The translations under genes were made by a program, and so were the position numbers. The notes under the pieces are model-generated. The model had not been told where the DNA came from and searched no databases. It was given only the letters and a program-made list of their open reading frames with translations. Below, piece after piece: positions 1-11,300 of a DNA stretch of 64,000 bases (position 1 is its first letter; the number at the start of each line of letters is the position of its first letter). The DNA comes from Ryuthela nishihirai (taxonomy: Eukaryota; Arthropoda; Arachnida; Araneae; Heptathelidae). The stretch lies in assembly GCA_038380435.1 (NCBI GenBank), contig JAWZYU010000020.1:45416307-45480306 (forward strand), in the 5' to 3' direction.

Positions 1-905
1 TCTGATCTACACATTCCCTACCACTTCTAAATCCACATTGCTCATCACGCAATTGACTGTCAACCAGATTCTTAATTCTATTAAGCACAATCATGGAAAG
101 AACTTTCCCTGGAACAGAAAGTAGGCTGATATCCCTATAGTTATCACAAGAACTGCGATCACCTTTTTTGAAAATAGGTAAAATCCTTAGGAACCATGCC
201 TTTATCATAAAAGATATTCAAAATTTCAGTCATCCAAGTGGTAACCGAAACATTCCCAGCTCTAAGCATTTCCGTAGTAATTTCATCTACCCCTGGGTTT
301 TATGTAATTTAGAAATAACCAAAATAGCTTCAAACAATGGGAGTAGAACTAACCACATTGTTTAGAACATCACTGAAATGCTCAGCCCACCTAGCCATGA
401 CAGAATCCTCACCTTCTATAACCTTACCTTGTTCATCCTTCAATCCCTGTACATCTGTTCGTTTTCTACCACAAAAAACATTAACTATCTGGTACAGCTC
501 TCTGCTGTTGTGCTGCCTAACTGCTTTCTCGACTTTGTCAGTCAAGCCATCAAGCCAAAGATTCTTATCAGCAGCTAACTGATCCTTTACACGTTTATTA
601 AGTTCTCTGTAATGCTTTCTATTAGGACTAGTAGGGTGTTGATTAAGGACATTCCTGCAGTTCATTCTTTCTGAAATAAGCTCAAGTGCCTTATCACTCA
701 GATAATTCTATCTCCTCTGCTCCTTTTTTCCTAAAACAGTACTGTTAGTTTCCAAAAAAGCCTGTTTCAAATGGCCTCATTCTTCCTCAACTTCAGTAGT
801 AAGCAAACCATGACTGTCATAATGACTAAGTAACCTATCATGGTAAGCTTTATCTATAACTCGGTCTTTCAGAAATTCAGAATTAAAAGTAAATGTTTTA
901 ACCTT
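1..905 (-). mobile_element. RTE-like LINE fragment (linker and N-terminal RT region), runs off the window
   Basis: On the - strand it encodes a degraded ORF with EFLKDRVIDKAYHDRLL, RMNCRNVLNQHPTSPNRKHY, ELYQIVNVFCGRKR and [19 protein letters not shown]. Then comes the start of the RT domain ([14 protein letters not shown]) near positions 120-170. It is closely related to the LINE at 55862-57726. Stops and frame changes (for example near 700-775) show that it is dead. The 5' edge abuts the conserved block of arm A. Confidence 0.8.
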
Positions 906-909
906 AGCA

Positions 910-1200
910 GAACACTTCTTGATTAGCAAACAGAATAATGTCTCTTTCAGTTCCTCTGTCGCCACGGCAACCACTGGACAAAACACTCTCCCAAGTCTAA
1001 GAAAGGAAAAGCGAAAGAAAACAGATGACTTGATTGCTAATTCGAATCATCGGCGGGCGGAGATGTAGCTAGCACTAATAGGTTCGTTTGCTCTTACTGC
1101 CTTAATGACAGACGGTTAACCTCAGAATTGTTACAGCCCAACAGGAAGTGATGTAATGGTGCGTAGGAAGAGGATATTAGTCATATAAAAACGCCGCTGT
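910..1200. promoter_or_regulatory. Conserved non-coding block, arm A (contains ETS/CRE-like motif)
   Basis: Read on the + strand this aligns over about 280 bp with the reverse complement of 54780-55085. Shared landmarks include AATAATGTCTCTT, CACGGCAACC, GGAAAAGCGAAAG, AACCTCAGAATTGTT and CAACAGGAAGTGATGTAA. The last resembles an ETS site fused to a CRE half-site (1139-1156). The block lies upstream of the first seen exon of Gene A. Promoter, enhancer or alternative first exon are all possible; nothing here decides which. Confidence 0.55.
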
Positions 1201-1321
1201 TATTTAATTGGCTCTCCTCCTTCATACTTTTCTTTTTCCTGGTGATTTAAAGAACAGACTAAGAAGATCACCAAAGTCTAATGTTATTATGGAGTGACGG
1301 ACCAAGGGATCGACCGTAAAT

Positions 1322-1877
1322 TACGTAACTTCTCAATGCGCAGAAGAGGGCTTAGTGATTTCGTAACTTCTCAAAGCCAGAAAAGGGCTTAGTGATTTCA
1401 TAACTTCTCAATGCGCAGAAGAGGGCTTAGTGATTTCGTAACTTCTCAATGCGCATAAGATGGCTTAGTGATTGCGTAACTTCTCAATGCGCAGAAGAGG
1501 GCTTAGTGATTTCGTAACTTCTCAATGCGCAGAAGAGGGCTTAGTGATTTCGTAACTTCTCAGTGCGCAGAAGAGGGCTTAGTGATTTCGTAACTTCTCA
1601 ATGCGCAGAAGAGGGCTTAGTGATTTCGTAACTTCTCAATGCGCAGAAGAGGGCTTAGTGATTTCGTAACTTCTCAATGCGCAGAAGAGGGCTTAGTGAT
1701 TTCGTAACTTCTCAATGCGCAGAAGAGGGCTTAGTGATTTCGTAACTTGTCAATGCGCAGAAGAGGGCTTAGTGATTTCGTAACTTGTCAATGCGCAGAA
1801 GAGGGCTTAGTGATTTCGTAACTTGTCAATGCGCAGAAGAGGGCTTAGTGATTTCGTAACTTCTGAATGCGCAAAAG
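1322..1877. repeat. Minisatellite, 38-bp unit, about 14-15 copies
   Basis: The unit begins CGTAACTTCTCAATGCGCAG and ends GGGCTTAGTGATTT. Most copies are identical. The second is 1-2 bp shorter (CTCAAAGCCAG) and one has CATAAGATGG. Three consecutive copies near 1745-1830 share a CTTGTCAA variant. Confidence 0.95.
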
Positions 1878-2201
1878 ACATCACTTGGGAGAGATTTTGG
1901 TTCGGAGGTGGCGTTAATTGACGCAAAAATGTTACATTTGTATCTGAAATTAGTAACTTTTCCTTTTTCTGATTGAGTGAAATATCAGTGTAACGAAGTC
2001 GTGCGGAAGACTATATTTCTTACAATGAAATTTATTTCCAGTGAAATGCGATTAAAATTGTCAGAACGATAGTTACATATCAGAAAATAACGAAAGCTAA
2101 AGAAACTTACTATAAATTAGTGTTCAGACGCTAAAAACCAAATTCAATTTGCAACTATTTATGTATTATAACTAGACAGTGATTTCATTTCTCTTCTCCA
2201 G

Positions 2202-2335
2202 AACCCTCCGAGAAGACATGGACTGTGTGGTGGAGCAAACAGTGATGTGCTTGAGAGAGGAAGAGAAAGATGCGAACAGCGACATCATCTGGAAGACATG
2301 GAGATATCTAGGAAGCTTCTGTGATAAGTTTGGAA
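2202..2335 (+). CDS. Gene A exon (second half of module 1)
   Basis: Acceptor CAG ends at 2201 and donor GTTAGT starts at 2336. The exon has 134 nt: one base completes a split codon, then 44 codons, then one base is left over. It encodes [17 protein letters not shown], continues through [13 protein letters not shown] and ends DKFG. The matching exon of Gene B at 51586-51719 has the same length and differs at 5 of 44 residues. Confidence 0.85.
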
Positions 2336-5300
2336 GTTAGTATTTCATAGAGTTCTGTATGTACTAGAGACCGTTTTGGCAACAGTAGCATAGGCCAAAA
2401 TGGAGCAGAGTTACGCTAGTTTCCGTAAATTAAGGGTTGGGTTGAGTTGTCCGACCTCTGAGCGACACTTCTTTCTACACAATGGAATAAATAGCCAGGT
2501 CATAAGGACCCCGAGGGCTCAGAGAAGATTAGGGGAAGGGGGCCCACTGAATAGCTGTTAGAAGACAGATAGTAGCCTTCCGTCAAGGCCATCCAGAGTG
2601 TTCTTTAACGGGCACATGGTCTCTTCTGACACGAGGGCACCGAGTTACGTCCCATCTAATGGACGGCGGCATTTCAAAGCCCAACGCTGTCCCCTGCTGA
2701 CCGAGGGCAGGTTGGGAGTTTTGTATAAATGAAAGAAAATTCCTTTTATGCTGAGTCAATGGGAAGTTAACGTCACAACTCTTTAACTTCTAAAATAAGC
2801 TTCTTTTTGTTTTGTGAAAAATGGGATTGCAGATAAAGATCTCAATCAAATAAATCAATATCTCGATTTTCAATAATATTCGTTCAGTATTTAACGAGTT
2901 ATGGAAGTTTGAATATTTAACAACAGCAATGCCAGTCTTAAGAAACTTATACAAAACTGAAGAATAGTGAAAGAATTCTTTACACAAAGTTCTAAAATAC
3001 AAACTTATTTTATTAAACACTTTGATGCAATACTTAGTACTAAGTTTTAATTAACTTCTGAATTTTTGTTGCTGGCATTGTTATTATCGCTAAAAATTCA
3101 AACTTCCATAACTCGTTAAATACTGAACGAATATTGTTGAAAATCGAGATATTGATTTATTTGATTGAGATCTTTATCTGCAATCACATTTTTCAAAACA
3201 AAAAAAAAACTTATTTTAGAAGTTGTAGAGCTTTGACGTTAGTTTTATTTTAGTGACATCCGAGTTTTTTCTACTTGTTATAGAACATAGTACAATCGTT
3301 TTCCTCCGTAGGATACAAAAATTGGTACAAAAAATATTTTATTTATTCAAGCAAGTTTATTTAATTTCCTTTTTAAAGCAAAATTAACCTTGTAGTTAAT
3401 CATTAGGGTTATTCTGTTCTCAACCTAGCTTCGTTCATTCGTGATATTCGTTTAGTTGCCCATTTCGAAATCATCAAGGAATATTTGAATATACATCTTT
3501 CCCAGTTTTTATTCTCTGAATGTCTTTCATAACATTTGATTATTTATACCTAATTATTCGCTGAGTTTTGGCGAACGTTTTGGGGGAAAACTGAATTATT
3601 TTGTGTTCTTGTTTTTCAGATTGGTGGGCCAATGCGTGTTTCCAGAGGGAGGATCTGAAAAGATGTGAAACCCTGTTACCTAGCAACAGCAGATCTATCG
3701 ACAACGTGGCCTGTAGGTTGGTGTCCTTCATTTCCATTATTTCGCCGGGAAATCTTCATTCCATTTTCATATATAAAATCACAAACAATTGACAATTAAA
3801 TTTTCTGATGAAAACTACAAGAAAATAAAAAAAGTTGCGGTCTCTAACAAATATTCAAGGAGGTCTACAAACCCATCCAGGAAAGTGAATAATTTACATA
3901 CAAACAAATAAGCAAGCAACCTAGAGCCGGATTTAGACGGATCTAAAGAGGTCAAGGCTGACATGGTCCTCTTAGAATGCTAGAAAGGAAAATAGACGGG
4001 AAAAAAATATTACACTTCTGTACCGAGTTGTTAGCGCGCTTGGCTACTGATCTACAGGACCTGGGTTCGAGCCCCCGGGTAAGGCATGGATGTTCGTGTT
4101 GTTTTTCTGCTGAGGTCCTGCCATCCTCTCAGACCTTCTACTCTGGCATATAAACTGACAGGCTCCTGTCAGACCTCTATGGCAAGCAGCTGCTTGAGGG
4201 GGTATTTATTTATTTCATTATATTTCATGCGTTTTTCAAGAACAAGTTTAAACGCTTCTGAAACGAAAGGGAAATGTTATACTGCAATGGAAATTTTATA
4301 CTGCAATGGAAATCCAGCCCCCCCCCCCCCCCCGCCTCCCACCTTTTCTTTTTCTCTTTTTTCCGGCTCGATTGAGTTTTTTGGTTCCCCATCTAATTTT
4401 TTTCTAGATCTCAGTCCGGTTAGAATAGCAAAAAAATTACTGCTTAATTATATTAAACGAAAATTTAAAATCATCCCTCTTATTTTAATAATCCTTCAGT
4501 TTATGCTCGAATGTAATTTGGTTGTTTAGGTTTCTGTTATCATCAGAAAATTAAACTGTTTTGGAGCTAGATAAAAAATATGTTTTTGACAGATATTTTT
4601 GTTAACCTTCTTCGGGACAACATCTGAATATATACATATATGTATATTAATTTGGAAATGTAGTGGAAAAACTATATTAAATTTATCATTTTCTATGGTT
4701 AAAATCTATGAAATAGAAATTAGGACAAGAACAGTTTTTTGGTGACAACAGATTTTTCTTATAGCTTAATATTTTTAATCTATCTTTTTATTGTCCTAAT
4801 TCCTGTTTAACAGATTTTAACCACAGAAAATAATAAATTTAATATAGCTTTTTTCATTTTGTGAGAAGTGGGCTTGAAAATGATACTGCTACATACTCTC
4901 CTGAGGGCGGATTGTCTGAATTATAGAAAAAACTTGTCTAGTGGCAAAGTTTCCGTTGTGCATCCCAACGCCAAAAACCAGAACATATGGCTTCTGCGTT
5001 GGGTGGAGAAAAATGCATTCTGCTCCCTTCCCTTTGCGAGCATTCAAACAATTCTAATTACTTGGTTTCTTAAATACTACAGCAATCAACACTGAACAAG
5101 TTGAAAGAAATTCAAAAATCTCTCGCTCTTAATGTTGCTTTTAAATTGTCCTTAGAAGGAATTATGTTAATGTGCTTTTCCACAGTCGGGCAGCCTTAAA
5201 TTATCACTACCAGCTCTGTCCTGGACCATGAGAATGCAACTTGGCATTAAGGCCATGGACCATGAGAATGCAACTTGGCATTAAGGCCATGGTCATGGCC

Positions 5301-8300
5301 TTAATGTTGTTTTTCCACAGTCGGGCAGCCTTAAATTATCACTACCAGCTCTGTCCTGTGTGCTAAGAAAACGAAATTTCGAACCACTCGTCAAGGTAAT
5401 TCAGTATCGGTCAAATAACTCAATACCTCTTTGCGTAAAAGTACTCAAGTCTGACATTCGGAAATGAAAACAGAATGAGTCTATTAAGGCTAATAAAATA
5501 TCAGATTGCCGTCCATTAATGGCTGTAGTTTGGTACGTTGGTCCTTCTAAGGACAGTTCTAACAATCATAAAAGAAGACTTTTTTAGCACATATAAATCA
5601 GACACTTTGACATGTATGCACTTCTCGACTGAAAAAAGAACTTAACTCTAAGTGATACATCATGTAATGCAACTTAACTATGTAAGGTCATCCAGCGTAT
5701 TCTTTAGCGTACAAAGGGTATGCTCTCCTGCACACGGATTAACGTTCCTCTATCCGACGGTATTTTAAAATGTCTCTTTCTCATCTGGTACAGTCACTCA
5801 AAAAAGTATCCGAACACTAGGGTTGATTACAGAATTCAGAAAAAATATCTGGCAGCGATTTTTTTTAGAAATTAGTGATCTGGCAACCTTCGTGTCACGT
5901 GACACGAAGGTTGCCAGATCACTAATTTCTAAAAAAAATCGCTGCCAGATATTTTTTCTGAATTCTGTAATCAACCCTAGTGTTCGGATATTTTTTTGAG
6001 TGACTGTACAGTTGGAACTCAAAAGTTAGAATTGCAGATTACGAGCCTGCCGTGCTACCGACTGAAACCACCTCTGTTCTAAGTGACAGCTGTCAAAGTG
6101 CTGTTATGCACGATCCAGTGGTGTAAGAAAGTACGAGTTGGCCCAGGTGCTGATTAAAACAATGAGCTCCCAATAAACTCTTATTTCAAATCTAAAAATT
6201 ATTACATACCTTACAAACTCTTCGTTAAAACAAAAGAATCTATCGCCTTTAGATGCAGTTGCATTCTCATGGTGGTAGTGATTGAAATTAGAGCTATAGA
6301 TATTTAAAAATAATAAATAAATATGGAATTCAGAAGTCTTATAACTAGTAGTATGCTACTAAAGCAATGACGAGTGCATTTGTTTGACCACAGAATTATG
6401 AGTGATGGATCATAGGACTACCTATTGTGACGTCACATATGGGAAATTATATAAAAAAACTTCATAAAGGATGGAATATCTCGAAATGCGGTAAAGACCG
6501 GTATAAAGAGGGAAAAGTGGTGAGCCGTGCACGAGCCCCTATCTTACCTGAGCCCGGATGCGATCGCACTCTGTACACCATTCTAGTTAAGCCACTATTA
6601 AGCTCAAACAATATCTATCTCATTACTAGCTATGTTCGTAATTACCGATCAGAATCCTTCATGGGAAAAATTTAGAGATGTCAATATTTACACACTCTGT
6701 TCTATTAGAGATGTGCAAATCTTCTGTGATAATAGCCTGATATTATGTCATAGGTGCAGCAAATTATTCTTCTGCTCTCAAAGTGATTATTCATTCTGGG
6801 TTGCATGGGGGGCGGGGGCGGGGGTGGCTCAGTCGGTAGCGCGCCAGGCTCGTAATCTGTAGTTCCCAGGTTCGAGTCCCAGCTGGGTCAGCGTTGAGAT
6901 TTATCTCCGCAAAATTTCCCCCTCCTGCCCACGGTCAGTAGGGGACATCGATGGGCTTGGAAAGGCCGCCGTCCGTCGGATGGGACGTTAAGCCGTGGTC
7001 CCGTGTGCGGGAGAGCCATACCCTGTGCACGTTAAAGAACACGCTGGATGGCCTTGACGGGAGGCTACCATCTGTCTCCCAACAGCTGTTCCAGTGGGTC
7101 CCCTCCCCCAATCTTCTCTGAACCTTCGGGGTCCTTGTGGCCTGGCCATTTAGCCCATGGTGTGCAAAAAAGTGCCGCTCAGAGGTAAAACAATCCAATC
7201 CAAAAACTGGGTTACATGCCCTTAAACGTTGTTGTAATAGTATGCGATGTTTACATATTTTGCGCTTAGCTAGAAAAAGATATTGACAACTACATGAGTA
7301 CATGATTTTATCGTTCGGCCTTTATTTCTTTCGGATAAACGTAATCTTGTTGTGAATCACGATTTCTTATTTCGTAACAATTAGTCTTTCTCTTCTAGGT
7401 TCACTTCATTGATTGTTACAAGATGATAACTTCGATTGATTTGGATTTCATTTTCTGTAGGGGCTTCGTGAATTTCCGCGACTGCGTGACATCAATCATG
7501 GATTCAAAGTGCAGCAGCGAAGATCGAAGCCTCCTCGTCACTTACCTGGTGGACAGGGGTCAGGAGAAAGCGTGGAGGTGTCCCAAGAAACCTCAAGTAT
7601 TCCTCACACGATACGACAGCGCTCCTTTGGCAGCTGATTCAAGGCAAACAATGATGATGGCAGATTTTCCTTCTCTTTCAGGTAAAAGCAATTACGTTGC
7701 AAAACACAATCATTGTTTCTTAGTATTAGCCATCTCGGGGACAGACAAGTTAGACAAAAATATTTTCTCTTCCAGATGAGAACTCTCTCTTACTATAGAA
7801 GGGGGCGGGAAGTGGCTCAGTCGGTAGCGCGCCAGACTCGTAATCTGCAGTTCCCAGGTTCGAGTCCCAGCTGGATCAGCGTTGAGATTTATCTCCGCAA
7901 AATTCCCGCCCTGCCCACGTCAGTAGGGGACACCGATGGGTTTGGAAAGGCCTCCGTCCGTCGGATGGGACGTTAATCCGTGGCCCCGTGTGCGGGAGAG
8001 CCATACTCTGTGCAATTAAAGAACACGCTGGATGGCCTTGACGAGAGGCTACCATCTGTCTCCCAACAGCTGTTCCAGTGGGTCCCCTCCCCCAACCTTC
8101 TCTGAGCCTTCGGGGTCCTTGTGACCTGGCCATTTAGTCCATGGTGTGCAAAGAAATGCCTCTCAGAAGTAAAACAACCCAACTTTACTATAGAGGCGGG
8201 ATTGGGATCGTAATCTGCAGTTCTCGGGTTCGATATCTTCACTAACCCTGCCCTGCTCTTTTCTCTGAGCCTTCGGGGTCCATGTGACCTGGCCATTTAG

Positions 8301-11300
8301 CCCATTGTGTGCAAAAAAGTGCCGCTCAGAGGTAAAACAACCCAACCCTGCCCTGCTCTCTGTCAGAATGGGAACACCGATGGGCTTCGAAAAGCCGCCG
8401 TCGTCCGATGAGACATAAAGCAGTTGCTCCATATGCGGGATAGCCATACATGTGCACATTAAACACACTGGATGACCTTGACAGGTGGCTCCCATCTGTC
8501 ATGTGACTCATCCTAACAGCTGTCCAATGGGTCCCTTTCCCCAATCTCCTCTGTGCTGTTGGAGTCCTTGTGACCTGACCATTTAGCCCATTGTGTGCAA
8601 AAATGTGTCACTCAGAGGAAAACAACACAATCAACAACTTTTACTAACTTATTCCCGGGCCTTTACGAAACCTCGTTACATCCTTGGATAAAGTTATGCA
8701 ACGCTGGTAAAATGAAGATGCTCTGCAGACATGTTACTTAAAAATTTAAGTTAATGTTAACTTTCTTACTGTCCTAAATAAGTTTAAACACTTAGCCCAA
8801 AACTATTTGATAACGAAAATATTTCTTCTTACAGAAAGTACTTGCCTCGCCGGTCTACTGGCTAAGGATAACAGATGTAAAAGGAAGTTACAGTCAGATA
8901 TTGAGGAGGCCAAAAACGAGAATGACGCAGCCGTAAAGAAACAAAAGATTTGTTGGTAAGTTAGAGTCACATGCAATGGATGCAGTCAAGACGATTATGC
9001 GATTCATTACAAGCTTTCTTCCACGAAGTTGAATAAAATCTTGGTTCAAAATCTCGTATGACAGAAGGCTTATGGACCAAATTGTGACGTTACCATATCA
9101 AGGAGTGTCTAATTGAAAAGAGTAAATGCTTTCATAGACTCAATGTAAACTATGAAACTGCATCGCTCTCTAAACGGGGCGGGGGTGGCTCAGTCGGTAG
9201 CGAGCCAGGTTCGTAATCTGTAGTTCCCAAGTTCGAGTCCCAGCTGGGTCAGCGTTGAGATTTATCTCCGCAAAATTCCCCGCCCTGCCCACGGTCAGTA
9301 GGCAGGGCGGGGAATTTTGCTTGAATGATCGCCGTCCGTCGGATGGGACGTTAAGCCGTGACCCCGTGTGCGGGAGAGCCATATCCTGTGCACGTTAAAG
9401 AACACGCTGGATGGCCTTGACGGGAGGCTACCATCTGTCTCCCAACAGCTGTTCCAGTGGGTCCCCTCCCCCAACCTTCTCTGAGCCTTCGGGGTCCTTG
9501 TGACCTGGCCATTTAGCCCATGGTGTGCAAAAAAGTGCCGCTCAGAGGTAAAACAACCCAACCCAAAAGCTCTCTAAACTTGAGAAATTACTGCATTTTG
9601 CAGCGAAGCCATCGTGTCATAATACAGGAGTAAACTGTCTTTATTTGCTGAATCAACTTTTTGGTCCATAGGAGCAACACTTTCAAAGGAAAGAAATCTA
9701 ATCTCTGAACTTTGAAATTTAATTACTTTTTTAACTTTAAAATTAGGTTATAAAAGTATTGCGACACCTTGTAATATAATTATTAAATGATTTTTATATT
9801 TAAATGGGAGTTTCCAGTTTATATACTAATATATTTCTATAAAACAGTCTAATATTACTAAATTATATAAATCATATATTATATAAATATATGATAATAT
9901 CATAATAATATTACAACAGCTTTTTTTTTGCAAAACTTAAATTTGTCACGATAGGTTCGCCAAATATATGACAGACGATGCCACTTAGTCTATCTGAAAC
10001 TTTTCTTTTTCTTCTTATGTGTTCTTTGACCATATCCTCTGACCAATCACTGCATATATTTTTCGCAATTTTTTTGTTATTATTATTACAGGTATGTTTT
10101 TCTAGCTCGTGCTAGAAAACCCGTTCAGCAGCGCCAAAATACAGTCAAAAATCTCTCTCTCGACATAATCCGTTATATAGACTTTTATCAATATTGGCAG
10201 GCATGAAAATCACCTAATCAAGGGCAGTCACAAATATTATGATTATGATAATAATTCTAAAATAATTTTCCTCCAAAATAAGGTATATTTATAAACAAAA
10301 CAGTATAAAGATTGGTACAAATTATGTTAATGATAATAATAGAAATAAATGAATAAGAATTGTCTACTCTAGATCATAAGGTTAGTTATGGTGATGTCAC
10401 AACTTCATCCACGGGCCATCTGTTATAAGAGGTATTGCTTCGCTTCAATGAGAGAGCGTATCAGTTGGAACTGAAGTAGTATTTTATTTTTGGGAATTTT
10501 AAAAATGTGGTGGGGAAATAGCAAACGAAGACTTTGACGAACTGCTTCAAGTTTGAAACTGTGTTGTTCTATTGTCATTTCTTGCCACCACCGACAGATG
10601 GCAGCACCTACTTCTGGTCCTTCCAGCTTCAGAGTTTATCGCAAGTGGCAACACTCAGAAAAGTTTCCCTACCACTGGTTTAACACAAAATTGTTACAAT
10701 TCTTTTTTTATTCCCAATTATATTCATGAAGTGCATACGCTTCTTACAGATTGGAAGGCAGTAAATTTTCCTGCTTTTGCAGTCAAAAACGGTGGTTTGT
10801 TAGAAATTTATTACAGTGGGTTGGGTTGGATTGTTTTACCTCTGAGCGGCACTTTTTTGCACACCATGGGCTAAATGGCCAGGTCACATGGACCCCGAAG
10901 GCTCAGAGAAGGTTGAGGGAGGGGACCCACTGGAACAGCTGTTGGGAGACAGATGGTAGCCTCCCGTCAAGGCCATCCGGCGTGTTCTTTAACGTGCATA
11001 GGGTATGGCTCTCCCGCACACGGGGCCACGGCTTAACGTCCCATCCGACGGACGGCGGCCTTTCCAAGCCCATCGGTGTCCCCTACTGCCCGTGGGCAGG
11101 GCGGGGAATTATTTGCGGAGATAAATCTAAACGCTGATCCAGCTGGGACTCGAACCTGGGAATTACAGATTATGAGCCTGGCGCGCTACCGACTGAGCCA
11201 CCCCGCCCTATTACAGCGACTCTCAGTACCAAATTGGCAGATAAAGTAAGACGAAGCTGATAGATTAATTCATTCCCGATGCAACATCAAAAGCCATAAA

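Noticed and set aside
1322..1877. CRISPR-like array
   Set aside because: Units are contiguous with no variable spacers, and the context is an animal genome.
4086..4529. 147-codon frame
   Set aside because: It runs through SINE family 2 and a poly-C tract.
5798..6022. Short proteins with [20 protein letters not shown]
   Set aside because: The frames are translations of palindromic MITE arms found at ten or more sites in both orientations.
6820..6890. Functional tRNA genes at SINE heads
   Set aside because: A and B boxes are present, but the acceptor stems do not pair well, and each head continues into a SINE body.
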